Positions 8,473 through 17,469 of a DNA stretch of 64,000 nucleotides are shown here, piece by piece (position 1 is the first letter of the stretch; each line of letters opens with the position of its first letter). Made by a program: the position numbers and the translations under genes. Source of the DNA: Nostoc sp. UHCC 0702 (GTDB lineage: Bacteria; Cyanobacteriota; Cyanobacteriia; Cyanobacteriales; Nostocaceae). The stretch is taken from assembly GCA_017164015.1 (NCBI GenBank), contig CP071065.1, positions 4,069,918 through 4,133,917 of the forward strand. Reading direction: 5' to 3'. The notes under the pieces were generated by a model. That model did not search any database, was not told where the DNA came from, and worked only from the letters and a program-made list of their open reading frames with translations.

Positions 8473-9579
8473 TCAAGATAGATTGGGCACAATCACAGCT
8501 TTTAATACAGAACCTTGCTCTACATCTGCGAGCGCTTGATTAATTTCTTCTAATGTGTATGTACGAGTAATTATGCTTGACCAAGCAATATTTTTGCTGG
8601 CATCACTATGACGTTTTAGTAATTCAATCATTCTGTAAAAATGGCTGAAATCAATTCCCCAAGTTCCGCGAATATCAATATGTTTGAGATTAATCTCTAA
8701 GTGGGGATTGATCAGAATCTCACCGGTGTTAGTGTAATGCCCGACAATAACATAGCGGCCTCCATTTCTGGTCATATTCAAGCCCTCTTTGACAGCAATA
8801 GGAATGCCTGTTGCTTCAATAGTGACATCAGCACCGTGTCCGTGGGTCAATTCCAAAACCCGCTCAATATGTTGTTGTGGATTGTTAGCCTCAATTACCA
8901 GGGTTTCATCTACACCGAAGGATTTGGCAACTACTAATCGACTCTCATATTTATCAATGACAATCACTTTGCCCGCACCAGAGAGCAAAGCTAGAATTGC
9001 CACACTTAAACCTACAGGCCCGCAACCCTGCACCACAACAACATCACCAATTTGAATCTGCGCTCGATCGATTGCATGTAGTGCAGTTGGTAAAGCACAC
9101 CCCCCAGCAATGAATTGCTTTGGTGACACTTCTTCGGGCAAAGTGAGAACTTTAACCCCTGGTTTGAGGTAAATTAGTTCAGACCAACCACCCAATAACC
9201 CATCTTTGGCTGAGTAGGTGACACCATAAACTTTGCGTTGTGGACAGCGAGTGGATGCTTTGGCTACTAGACAATACCAGCAGTTGTAACAGGTTTCATG
9301 AACATCCAAAAAAGTGACGATCGCTCCAGGCTGAATTAATTTACCATTGACATCACTAACCCCTCCACCTGTTTCCACCACACGACCGACTGAGAAGTGA
9401 CCGGGGATAATTGGATAAGGTACTCCCTCTAAATGCCCACGTAGTAAATGTACATCAGTCCCACAAACCTCAGAATATAAGGTTTCAATAATGATTCCAC
9501 CCTTTTCTAGGATAGGGTCTGGTAATTGTTGCACTTTAACTGGCTGATTCGGTGCAGTCATCACAGCTGCTAAGGGCAT
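8473..9579 (-). CDS. Zinc-dependent alcohol dehydrogenase, NosE-like
   Basis: A 368-residue medium-chain dehydrogenase/reductase. The catalytic zinc ligand is in EVCGTDVHLLRGH (residue about 39). The structural zinc cysteines are in CYNCWYCLVAKASTRC (around 97-112). The cofactor motif is VVQGCGPVGLSVAI (about 184-197). The usual GHE zinc-site motif reads GHF here (IIPGHFSVGRV), a noteworthy change. NosE oxidises 5-hydroxyleucine to the semialdehyde that cyclises toward 4-methylproline. Directly upstream of the NosF-like reductase and oriented with it, this gene probably does the same. AGCGAGG precedes the ATG at a normal distance. Confidence 0.85.
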   Translation of the reverse strand: MPLAAVMTAPNQPVKVQQLPDPILEKGGIIIETLYSEVCGTDVHLLRGHLEGVPYPIIPGHFSVGRVVETGGGVSDVNGKLIQPGAIVTFLDVHETCYNCWYCLVAKASTRCPQRKVYGVTYSAKDGLLGGWSELIYLKPGVKVLTLPEEVSPKQFIAGGCALPTALHAIDRAQIQIGDVVVVQGCGPVGLSVAILALLSGAGKVIVIDKYESRLVVAKSFGVDETLVIEANNPQQHIERVLELTHGHGADVTIEATGIPIAVKEGLNMTRNGGRYVIVGHYTNTGEILINPHLEINLKHIDIRGTWGIDFSHFYRMIELLKRHSDASKNIAWSSIITRTYTLEEINQALADVEQGSVLKAVIVPNLS

Positions 9580-9845
9580 GAATCATTACCTCGCTGTATT
9601 TTCCAAATTGCCAATTGTCTCACCAAGCTATAGGACTCCTATTTCATTGCGTGAAAAACTAAGACAGATCAAAGCTTACCCCATAATGAGTTCTTAGTAT
9701 AGTTAGGAATATTCAATTAGGATTCCTATAGTAGGTAAAACAATCATAAATAGGGAGACAAAATTAAATGTCAAATGCCAATTTAATTATCTGAAAGAGG
9801 CACTTTTTTTTCTGGTTTTTGTCTCGTACTTCCTACTTATCAACT

Positions 9846-10643
9846 TTAAGACCAGAAAATAATTTCACCGTTAGGAAGTAATCCAATCATGGAAGTGAAA
9901 GCCACACGTTGTCCATCCATCGGCTCAACATAGTGAAAATTAGTTGTATTGAAAAGCAATACATCTCCGACACAAGGCTGGAAAGCGATCATCTCTGCAT
10001 CTGCAATTACTGTATCACTATATCCGTAGGAATCGAGTTTATATTGCTCATCTGCTGGTTGCCACCGACGATCCGAAATGCAGGTTTTACCATGATTGTT
10101 GGGAGACAATTTCAAGTACAAAGTCCAGGAAAGTTGAGTAATAATTTTACAAACTTCCCATTCAGTTTGCTCCAATGGGGCATAGTCAATATGAACATGA
10201 GTACCATGCTCTATTTTTCTGATTAGTCCTGCATAATAACTACCGTAGAACGGCTCAGAAGCAATTCGCACATTGGCGTCTGTACATTGTCTAAATTGTG
10301 CCATGATGCGCTCCAATGGATTAAAGGAGGCTGCCGTAATGGAGTCTCTTAATTTAGTTGCTTGTTCTGCTCCACGAAAATAATCTGCTTTACTAATGCT
10401 GTTATATTCAAACACTGTAATGCCAACTCGCTCAATCTTGGGAGTCACATCTTGATAAGCGTCAAAATTGAGCGATTGAGTTTGAGCATATAACATCTCA
10501 CACTCTTCGGGTGTTGCGAATTCTTTGAGGCGAATCAGAGGAATTCGCTGTTCAAACAGCATTTTTAAAGATTCTGTAGTTAAGGGATACTCTTGCTTAT
10601 TGTCCCACGTTGTCGATTTAATTTGGTTAGAAGCAGCACTCAT
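9846..10643 (-). CDS. Putative Fe(II)/2-oxoglutarate-dependent oxygenase (paralogue 2)
   Basis: A 265-residue paralogue of the protein at 6411-7190. The iron site is THVHIDYAPLEQTEW with the distal His in FNTTNFHYVEPMDGQR; both HxD and the Arg are intact, predicting hydroxylation. It ends PNGEIIFWS like its paralogue. AAGGAACTGG precedes the ATG. It lies between the leucine-hydroxylase-like gene (64 bp upstream) and the NosE-like gene (266 bp downstream), so it is likely co-transcribed and acts on a related amino acid. The substrate is unknown. Confidence 0.75.
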   Translation of the reverse strand: MSAASNQIKSTTWDNKQEYPLTTESLKMLFEQRIPLIRLKEFATPEECEMLYAQTQSLNFDAYQDVTPKIERVGITVFEYNSISKADYFRGAEQATKLRDSITAASFNPLERIMAQFRQCTDANVRIASEPFYGSYYAGLIRKIEHGTHVHIDYAPLEQTEWEVCKIITQLSWTLYLKLSPNNHGKTCISDRRWQPADEQYKLDSYGYSDTVIADAEMIAFQPCVGDVLLFNTTNFHYVEPMDGQRVAFTSMIGLLPNGEIIFWS

Positions 10644-10706
10644 AATCCAGTTCCTTCATTTAAATTTCAACTCAACTGAACCCACTTAATATCTAGTGAA
10701 TACGGG

Positions 10707-11552
10707 TTAAATAAGAACTTTGTCCAATAGAGGCTTGAGTGGTGTATGGTCGCGGCTCACTAAGAATTCTGGTCTGGGTTGCCCCTTGAAGCTTGGTATA
10801 TTTTCGACGCTATTATAAGTGATAATGAGGAGCCTGCGGTCGTAGGGAGAAATGTTGGGTGCTGATCCGTGTACTAAATTACAGTGGAAGAAAAGGACAG
10901 ACCCTGAAGGGCCTTTTGGTGCGACCATACCTGTTTCATTAGCTAGTTTGGCGATCGTTTCTTTACCGAGGGAGTACTTGAGAGCAGCACTGACATTAGT
11001 TTTCCAGTCATTTTTTTGACCATTAACTTCAGAGGACTCTATTTGTCCTAAGTGAACAAGGCTCTCTTTGTGAGAACCAGGAATGAAATACATAGGGCCG
11101 TTAAATTCATTAAATTCATCCAAGAAAACTGCTACATTTAATGCTTTAGGGGATGGCATACCATCTTCTTGATCCCAAAATACAAAATCTTGATGCCACG
11201 GCCATAAATCTCCTCCAAAAGCTGCTTTAAAGTTGATTTTAAATTGGTAAACATATACATCACTATTGAGAATTTCGCAGGCAGATGTTAGGAGACTGGG
11301 GTGTCGAACCAAGGAATCAAAAATTTCTGTGGTAGTGTGGCATCCATGAAGAGCGCGCACTGTTTTATTGTCTTTTTCTAACATCCGTCCTGGTGTATCT
11401 TTTGTTATCAAATCCTCAACAGCAGCGTGCATTGCCTCTACTTCTTTTGTCGAAAAAAGCTCTGGGATAAATAGTAGCCCATGTTCTCTATAATATTCTA
11501 CTTGGTCTTTCGTTAATTCCATGGTTTTCTCTGTTTGATTGGTATAGGACAT
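10707..11552 (-). CDS. PhyH-family dioxygenase, leucine 5-hydroxylase-like
   Basis: A 281-residue (or 271 from the internal ATG at 11520-11522) Fe(II)/2-oxoglutarate dioxygenase of the phytanoyl-CoA hydroxylase superfamily. The facial triad is His and Asp in WPWHQDFVFWD and the distal His in FFHCNLVHGSAPN, with an Arg at YDRRLLIITYN for the cosubstrate. Counting from the second ATG, the first His and Asp fall at residues 110 and 112, the positions I recall for GriE, a characterised leucine 5-hydroxylase related to LdoA of Nostoc punctiforme. The second ATG also has GAGA upstream. With NosE- and NosF-like genes downstream, 5-hydroxylation of leucine is the most likely reaction. Confidence 0.8.
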   Translation of the reverse strand: MSYTNQTEKTMELTKDQVEYYREHGLLFIPELFSTKEVEAMHAAVEDLITKDTPGRMLEKDNKTVRALHGCHTTTEIFDSLVRHPSLLTSACEILNSDVYVYQFKINFKAAFGGDLWPWHQDFVFWDQEDGMPSPKALNVAVFLDEFNEFNGPMYFIPGSHKESLVHLGQIESSEVNGQKNDWKTNVSAALKYSLGKETIAKLANETGMVAPKGPSGSVLFFHCNLVHGSAPNISPYDRRLLIITYNSVENIPSFKGQPRPEFLVSRDHTPLKPLLDKVLI

Positions 11553-11632
11553 AGATAACTATTGCGTTGATGCTACAAAACAACTCATCAATAATAAAAA
11601 CTTATGTTGCACACTCAGTCAATTGCAAAGCT

Positions 11633-11858
11633 TTACTCAATAGCGATCGCTCTTTCAAATAAAAATTCTCTTGATAGACCATGCTGGAGGGTTTGATCTA
11701 TGTTCCGAGTTGCTTGCAAGACATTAGAGGCTATGACTACACCAAAGCTTTTGTGTCCGCTTTTCAATTTCTGCGAGGATGATTGCGGGAATAATGCCAC
11801 GAATACCGCCTGCATCAACAGCAGATATTTTATATTTGTGATTGGCTGTTCTATTCAT
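11633..11858 (-). pseudogene. Patatin-like phospholipase remnant
   Basis: From the ATG at 11856-11858 the minus strand reads MNRTANHKYKISAVDAGGIR followed by GIIPAIILAEIEKRTQK. This is the oxyanion-hole glycine motif and first helix of cyanobacterial patatin-like lipases (normally DGGGIRG; here DAGGIRG). The frame hits a stop about 45 codons in, near 11725. A second frame open to 11633 carries on with protein-like sequence. Without the GxSxG serine region and with a frameshift, this is a broken fragment. Confidence 0.65.
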
Positions 11859-13257
11859 AATTTTTTGCGATCGCTCCTCAATGAATGTTTGCGGTTATTC
11901 CTGCTGTTGTATCCTGACCAGAACTTCGCTTACTTGACGAGAGATTTTTGGAAAGGAAAGATTAATTTTTAGTTAAACTCGTCTTTTTCAAGAATATGCT
12001 TAACATCAGTTCAAAATCATCTCAGTTTCATCCACAAAATGCAATAGGAATCAAAAAATTTCAGCAGACAGTTAAGACAGTTAAGAGGACAGTTAAGACA
12101 GTTAAGACAGATCAAGGGACAGTTCAGCAGTTAATAAAAATGTTTACAACATTAAATAAAGAATAATTACCAAATCTCACTTTATCTAACTTTTTTACAA
12201 TTAAACTGCGGATATAATGCCTTTTGCGTTGGTTTGTATGGTGGTGAGTCAGATCTTCGCAAGAATTGCGTAGCGTCTCGCGCCACCCTTGCGTCACTCG
12301 TAAGTAGGACTTACGCAAGTGTCATATTTTTTTCGTAATGGTAGTCAAAGGTCAATAGTCAATAGTCCAAAAATCAAGGTTTTTGACCTTTGACTGTTGA
12401 CTATTGACCCCCATCGCAGAAAATATTTGTGCCAGTTGCGTAAGTCCTGGTAAGGGTAAGTTTTGGGTGGAAGCAATGGAATTTTGGGCTAATTTAGCTC
12501 ATGATTTGATGCGCTTAAAGCCCAATAACTTACCCCAATAAGGATGGGTCTACGTTATTGAGTCTACTTTGTAGCTTCTGTGTCACTCCCTTTGCGCCGT
12601 CATTGTTGCAAACGACCAACATATTTTTGCAGTTCTATCTGGCGGAAATTACAACCAGCTAAAAAGTGTATATAGCATTTTCCAGTAAGCGCCAAGTATA
12701 TCTAATAACCTCACCCCCAACCCCTCTCCTTACCAAGGAGAGGGGAGATAAAGCACAGCTTTATTGGGGTGAGGTAATCGTGATACCTCAGTTGCTTAGG
12801 AAAGGCTATAATACTTTTTCCATAAGTACAGGCTAGTTCTTTCCTTGAATTGGTGGCAATTTCATTGCTACAACTCTGATATGGTAATTATGGATATGTC
12901 CTGATCTGGGCATGTACTCATGGATCATCTTTCAATAGGGATTGTTATTTTTTCCTTCACCAATGTCATAGCTATCAAGCCCCAGAACCATACTCTGCGC
13001 TCAGGCTTAATACACTATTGTCGGTTCGTTTTTAACTGCCAAGATAATTATTCATGTACCCGTTGAATAGTCGCCTCAAAATAGTTTATTTTGCTATAAT
13101 AGGCCAGGGCTTTAAATTTCCACTCCTATATGGCTTTATTCCAATTACCTGTTTTATTAAACATACTTATATTTCAGCATTCACGGGGTATTTAAATAGT
13201 TTATTTATTGTCTTTATCTAAATAATCGTTATCAAAGTAAAATTGAGATATTTATCT
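11859..13257. other. Gene-poor stretch with repeats
   Basis: This holds a short tandem array of ACAGTTAAG units (about 12062-12130), GCGTAGCGTCTC pieces near 12270, the MITE at 12306-12448, a brief protein-like open stretch at about 12450-12540 ending in a stop, and a CCTCACCCC...GGGGTGAGG hairpin repeat at 12709-12775. From 12780 to 13257 it is AT-rich, with nothing I recognise apart from the leader of the AlaX-like gene. Confidence 0.6.
12306..12448. mobile_element. MITE-like element, AGGACTTACGCA family
   Basis: 143 bp bounded by AGGACTTACGCAAGTG on the left and GCCAGTTGCGTAAGTCCT on the right. The interior contains inverted GGTCAAAGGTCAATAGTC and GACTATTGAC pieces. It has no ORF. The same ends occur at 14375-14458 and as a single end at 2065-2081. 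Confidence 0.75.
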
Positions 13258-13983
13258 ATGTCCACAGTACTTGTTTATCTTGAAGATACCTATAAATTCT
13301 CTGATAAAGCTCACGTTGAGTATGTTGCCAATGATGAGCGGGGTTCTTATTGTGTACTCGATAGCACTGTGTTTTATCCACAGGGTGGTGGTCAGCCTTC
13401 AGATATAGGCACTATTGAAGCAAAAGAAGTTCGGATTCCAATCTCTTTCGTAAGTTTTGTAGATGGAGAAGTTCGTCATTATGGAGATTTTTCATCTGTA
13501 TCCTTAGAAAAAGGTGAAGAGGTAACTTTATATGTTGATCAAGCCCGTCGTATGCAAAATTCTAAGGCTCATACGGCTGGACATTTGATGTACACTATAG
13601 TCGAATCCCTTGATAAAAATCTAATTGCAGTTAAAGGATATCATTTTCCGGATGGTTCCTATGTAGAGTTTCAAGGAAACCCTTCATTTGAAAATATGGA
13701 AACATTTATTGCTGAAGTTAATACAAAAATTAGTGAAGCTTTAAATCAAGCTACCAGTATAGAGGCTTCACTAATTACACCAGAAGAATTAGCAGTACGT
13801 TGGTCTAACATCCCCAATAATTTACCTCCAGGAAAACCTTTGAGAGTAGTGACAATTAACAATCTTCATCCAACTCCATGTGGGGGGACTCATTTAAAAT
13901 CACTTAATGAATTAAAAAGTGTAGTAATTACTAAAGCAAAACGTCAAAAAGGAAATCTCAAGATTAGTTATAAATTCGAGTAA
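13258..13983 (+). CDS. Alanyl-tRNA editing protein, AlaX type
   Basis: A 241-residue stand-alone relative of the AlaRS editing domain, which deacylates Ser- or Gly-mischarged tRNA-Ala in the cytoplasm. Zinc-binding motifs are visible: HTAGH at about residue 105 and CGGTH near 207. The N-terminal FYPQGGGQPSDIG is the family hallmark. The length suits an AlaX of the shorter type without the C-Ala domain. I start at the ATG at 13258, since the earlier in-frame codon (13243) is TTG. It stands alone between repeat-rich spacers. Confidence 0.9.
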   Translation: MSTVLVYLEDTYKFSDKAHVEYVANDERGSYCVLDSTVFYPQGGGQPSDIGTIEAKEVRIPISFVSFVDGEVRHYGDFSSVSLEKGEEVTLYVDQARRMQNSKAHTAGHLMYTIVESLDKNLIAVKGYHFPDGSYVEFQGNPSFENMETFIAEVNTKISEALNQATSIEASLITPEELAVRWSNIPNNLPPGKPLRVVTINNLHPTPCGGTHLKSLNELKSVVITKAKRQKGNLKISYKFE

Positions 13984-14072
13984 TTTCATGCTTTTTGTTA
14001 CCAGGTAAAAATCGCGCTTTCGTAGTACCAAGGTGGGAGCGATTTCATTTTAATCCTCGTCCTAGAACACCA

Positions 14073-14245
14073 ATTCAGTAATCCTGGAAGAACCTCTCCC
14101 CCTACCCCTCTCCTCGTAGGAGAGGGGAGTTTAGCTACCCCTTCCCTTGAAGGGACTCGGTACCCCCATTAAATTTTGGCGAGCGCCCTAATTTAATGGG
14201 GATTAGGGTCAGGGGGCTGGGGGGTTAGGTTTTTGATTACTGAAT
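14073..14245. mobile_element. MITE-like element with ATTCAGTAATC ends
   Basis: The ends are exact 11-bp inverted repeats (ATTCAGTAATC at 14073 and GATTACTGAAT ending at 14245). The interior holds CCCCTCTCC...GGAGAGGGG and CCCCATTAAAT...ATTTAATGGGG inverted repeats. There is no ORF. Confidence 0.65.
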
Positions 14246-14374
14246 CGATGCTCTAGCTATGCTGAGTTTATCTTGATAATTTTTGAGTTCAATATCAGAT
14301 AATCGCCTAATTGTATTCGAGACTGTTAAAGAATTTTCTGGCGATATTTTTGGTACTGATCATCATCTTTCTTA

Positions 14375-14458
14375 GGACTTACGCACTGAAGCTTGAAACC
14401 TAGATCCCCCCTAGCCCCCCTTTTTAAGGGGGTTGGGGGATCTGAGTGCGTAAGTCCT
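14375..14458. mobile_element. Short MITE-like element, AGGACTTACGCA family
   Basis: 84 bp with ends AGGACTTACGCACT and AGTGCGTAAGTCCT, perfectly inverted over 14 bp. The interior is a C-run/G-run palindrome (TCCCCCCTAGCCCCCC paired with GGGGGTTGGGGGA). The whole element can fold into one hairpin. Confidence 0.8.
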
Positions 14459-14528
14459 GTTTATGTAGCGTGAAATTGCTGCTATTACTCAGTAAAGGAT
14501 GTTCAGGCGATCGCATTGGTAATATTAG

Positions 14529-14563
14529 AAAAAAGCCGTGAAACACAGTGTTTCACGGCTTTT
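14529..14563 (-). terminator. Strong GCCGTGAAACAC hairpin terminator
   Basis: AAAAGCCGTGAAACAC pairs perfectly with GTGTTTCACGGCTTTT. On the minus strand it ends CTTTTTTC, a classical intrinsic terminator; on the plus strand CTTTTC follows. It is flanked at about 14568-14585 by GTGTGAGGAGCTTAACTA. A related copy lies at 15118-15156, so it may be the 3' end of a small RNA or lost gene. Confidence 0.55.
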
Positions 14564-15117
14564 CATGTGGTGTGAGGAGCTTAACTACATATCATGATAA
14601 GGCAACTGCACACAGGCAATAGCCTTGTAACAATTTTGGTAACAGCTTAAAAAGGTGGAAACTTCTAAAGCCTCCTGAAAAAGCAGTCCTGAAGAGAGGT
14701 TTCAGGTTTTCTGTCTGTCAGTTCTACTACGGTTCTTCACCCGCTGGCGGTTTTATAACCAATTGCACAGATGGTATTGCAACCACATTCAGGCTCATAT
14801 CATATGTGCATAAGTCTGGTATTGTGCTGACATTGTGTATAGACTATTTGTATGCAGCTTTGCGTATTATGGAATAGTTTTATCCTCTGTAGAACAGAAA
14901 AGTTCAAAGGAGCCTTTTAAAAGGTAACTCTTAACGGGGAACGGGAAACACAATTTAGTAAAAGCGGGTTGATAAATCTCGTCATTCGATCAAGTGAAGA
15001 TATTTGTGAACCCGCCCCTACTCTCTAACCCAATATTCGGGCAGGATTTTCACCATTGTTGCCTGTTCCCTATTCCCTCCTTGAAGGGCTTGGTCAAAAA
15101 TACCATGAATTCACAAA

Positions 15118-15156
15118 ATAAAAGCCGTGTAAATTTTGAGGATTTCACGGCTTTTT
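15118..15156. terminator. Second GCCGTG hairpin, diverged copy
   Basis: AAAAGCCGTGTAAAT pairs imperfectly with ATTTCACGGCTTTTT and is followed by GTGTGAGGAGACTTAACTA. The same hairpin plus tail occurs at 14529-14585. CAATTTTGGTAACA at about 14633 and CAAATTTTGTTACA at about 15225 may extend the homology. No ORF is conserved between the two copies. Confidence 0.5.
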
Positions 15157-15262
15157 GGTGTGGTGTGAGGAGACTTAACTAATCTGATCATAAACCCAAA
15201 TTACGATTAGCAATGTCAGTTGAACAAATTTTGTTACAAAGTTGTTTTTTGATGACATATAA

Positions 15263-15399
15263 TAGACTTCTTGCATAAATTTTTTTTGTCTCACGCAAAG
15301 GCAAGGCAGCGCGTTGGGCGGCTTTGCCGACAGCCTTTGCGACTGCCGCGCAAAGGCGCAAAGAAAAGATCGCAAAGAACGACTTTTGCAAGAGGTCTA
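15263..15399. mobile_element. MITE-like element, TAGACCTCTTGCA family
   Basis: The ends are TAGACTTCTTGCATAAA and TTTTGCAAGAGGTCTA. The interior holds GCAAAGGCAAGGCAGCGCG and related inverted pieces. Small ORFs that cross it on the minus strand are low quality and were not called. Confidence 0.7.
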
Positions 15400-15436
15400 A
15401 TGTCTTGTTACGCCGTCAATTAAAAATCAATTAACT

Positions 15437-16444
15437 TTACACCAAAGCGCCGCCACAACTAGAACCACACCCAGCAGTACAACCGTAGCAATAAGCAGCT
15501 GTTTGTACTTCATTAATCAAATCTAAACTCCCTGCTTCTAGAAATTTTGCAACTGTCAGACTTTCACCGTTGTGAGTTTTCGCAGGCAAATTCATCATTT
15601 GGTTAAAGTCGCAATCATATACATTCCCCATATAATCAACTGAAAGTTGATCGCGACACATTAAATGTTCAACTGTACCAGAATTGAAATGCGATTCTAG
15701 AAATTGCAAATAACTGGCATACAGCTTTTTGCGTTCTAAATGCATTTTAGTTCTGCCAACTGGTAAGTTGGTAATGGTGAACAGGTGATTAAACATAATG
15801 CCAAAATGTTCTTGTAAAAACATTTTGTAATCTCGTTCTAGGTTAGTCTGTTCAGGTGCTAAAGAAAATTTTTCACTTGTAGGCAACTGTGGATTATACA
15901 CCAAGTCTAAAATTAAACTTGACTCTTTGCCATAACCAAGTTGATTAAGCCATTGCAAAGCTTTAATTGAGCCATCAAAGACCCCAGTACCGCGCATTTT
16001 ATCAACATTGTCTGCTAGGTAGCAAGGCATGGAAGCAACAACTCTGATTTGATGTTGGGCAAAGTATTCTGGCAAATCACCAAAGCCATCTTCAAAATAA
16101 ATAGTTAAATTAGACCGGACAATTACTTGTTTACCCGTTGCCTTTGCAGCTTCTACCAATGGCTTAAATCCGTAATTCATTTCTGGTGCGCCACCAGTCA
16201 AATCCACAATTTTAATTTCGGGAAATCTGTAAATTAACTCAATCAGCTGTTCGCAAATGTCTGGTGAAAGTTCTTCTGTACGTTTTGGCCCTGCTTCCAC
16301 ATGGCAGTGTGTACAAGCAAGGTTGCAGCGCTTACCTAAATTAATTTGTAAAACAGTGATTCCCTTTTTTGTTAAAGGAGAACTGAGTTTGGATTTAAAT
16401 GGTGTAATTGCTGTATCTATCATGGGTGTTAATTTAGTTTGCAT
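15437..16444 (-). CDS. arsS: Arsenosugar biosynthesis radical SAM protein
   Basis: A 335-residue radical SAM enzyme with the [4Fe-4S] motif CNLACTHC near residue 40 and a glycine motif at LTGGAPE. The C-terminal cysteine-rich tail (MCRDQ, YDCDF, CYGCTAGCGSSCGG) is typical of the DUF3641/ArsS family. ArsS transfers the 5'-deoxyadenosyl group to dimethylarsenite, an early step in making arsenosugars. It is the third gene after arsM and a Pit-type phosphate transporter on the same strand, supporting the assignment. Start chosen at the ATG at 16444; an in-frame ATG lies 7 codons later. Confidence 0.9.
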   Translation of the reverse strand: MQTKLTPMIDTAITPFKSKLSSPLTKKGITVLQINLGKRCNLACTHCHVEAGPKRTEELSPDICEQLIELIYRFPEIKIVDLTGGAPEMNYGFKPLVEAAKATGKQVIVRSNLTIYFEDGFGDLPEYFAQHQIRVVASMPCYLADNVDKMRGTGVFDGSIKALQWLNQLGYGKESSLILDLVYNPQLPTSEKFSLAPEQTNLERDYKMFLQEHFGIMFNHLFTITNLPVGRTKMHLERKKLYASYLQFLESHFNSGTVEHLMCRDQLSVDYMGNVYDCDFNQMMNLPAKTHNGESLTVAKFLEAGSLDLINEVQTAAYCYGCTAGCGSSCGGALV

Positions 16445-16485
16445 AGTTACTACTCTTCAATATGGTAAAAATATACTTGATTGTG

Positions 16486-17469
16486 TTATCTTTGTAATAA
16501 TCTATAAATTATTCCACTAATAATTGCAGCAATAGGTAATGTTAAAATCCACGAAAGTAGAATCTGATAAAAAATACGCGTGTTAACTTTTGTTCCCATC
16601 AGTCCCACACCAAAAATGGAGCTTACAGAAACTTGAGTGGTAGAAACAGGAAGCCCAAATTGATTAGCTCCAATCACTAAAAGTCCAGTTATTATATTGG
16701 CAGATAATCCTTGAGTAGGATTCATAGAAGTAATTTTTTCACTCATGGTTTCGGCAATTTTCTGGGAATTGAGTAAACCGCCTAGCCCCATTGCCATTGC
16801 TACAGTAAGCATTCCTCCTTGAATTGAGAAATAATCAATAATCAGAATGAGTGAGACAATCTTGGGAGTATTATTTAATCCTCTGGCAAAACTGATCAGA
16901 CCAGAACTGAGAAAATGGCAAGCATCAATAATTTTCTGATTAGCTTCCAGGTTCCATTTATAATTGATGTACTCCAATAAACTGTAAATTCCCACTCCCA
17001 AAGCAATAGCAATGATTGGACTGAGCAATAAAGGTAAAATAAACAAACTTGCCAAAGCTGCAAAATTAACTTTTAGTCCGATCGCTACTAATCCAGCCCC
17101 AAGCAAAGCACCAGTTAAACAGTGAGTTGTAGAAATGGGAAATCCTGTGAGGGCGGCGATTAGCACAGTCAACCCAGAAGCGATCGCTACAGCAGTATGA
17201 AATTCTGGTGCATTAGCGATCGCATCTGGTAATATGCCTTTTCCTGAAAAGTTTCTCACTAGGGTGCTAGCAAAGAAAATCGCAGCTATCCCACCAGCAA
17301 AAGTTGTAAAAGTTGCCCACAAAATTGCTGTTTGATAGCTGGTTGTACGGCTACCAAACAGTGTTGCTACACCTTTAAAATTATCGTTGGCTCCATTGGA
17401 ATAAGCTAAAAAAAGCGTAGACAGAAATAGGCTAATTAAAAACATTGGGGTAATTAAAATTAACAGCAA
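16486..17469 (-). CDS. PiT-family inorganic phosphate transporter
   Basis: A 327-residue integral membrane protein with the two inverted PiT signature repeats: NGANDNFKGVATLFGSRTT near the N-terminus and IGANQFGLPVSTTQVSVSS near the C-terminus, among about ten hydrophobic segments. It moves phosphate with H+ or Na+. The gene overlaps the end of arsM by 10 bases and precedes arsS by 41 bp. In an arsenic operon it probably supplies phosphate to compete with arsenate, or handles an arsenic/phosphate analogue; that is inference. A later in-frame ATG (about 17445) would remove the overlap. Confidence 0.9.
   Translation of the reverse strand: MLLILITPMFLISLFLSTLFLAYSNGANDNFKGVATLFGSRTTSYQTAILWATFTTFAGGIAAIFFASTLVRNFSGKGILPDAIANAPEFHTAVAIASGLTVLIAALTGFPISTTHCLTGALLGAGLVAIGLKVNFAALASLFILPLLLSPIIAIALGVGIYSLLEYINYKWNLEANQKIIDACHFLSSGLISFARGLNNTPKIVSLILIIDYFSIQGGMLTVAMAMGLGGLLNSQKIAETMSEKITSMNPTQGLSANIITGLLVIGANQFGLPVSTTQVSVSSIFGVGLMGTKVNTRIFYQILLSWILTLPIAAIISGIIYRLLQR

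Larger units (their letters stand above)
13984..15436. other. Long gene-free repeat-rich stretch
   Basis: About 1.45 kb with no convincing gene. It contains MITE-like elements at 14073-14245, 14375-14458 and 15263-15399, and two related hairpin-containing segments at 14529-14640 and 15118-15225. Frames reported here on either strand are short, and some read through repeats. Confidence 0.6.

Noticed and set aside
12450..12540. Short protein-like plus-strand stretch after a MITE
   Set aside because: Only about 30 codons before a stop and no family recognised; mentioned only as spacer content.
15175..15391. Two 66-67-residue minus-strand ORFs
   Set aside because: Most of each frame crosses the MITE at 15263-15399; only a short hydrophobic tail is outside, with no independent support.
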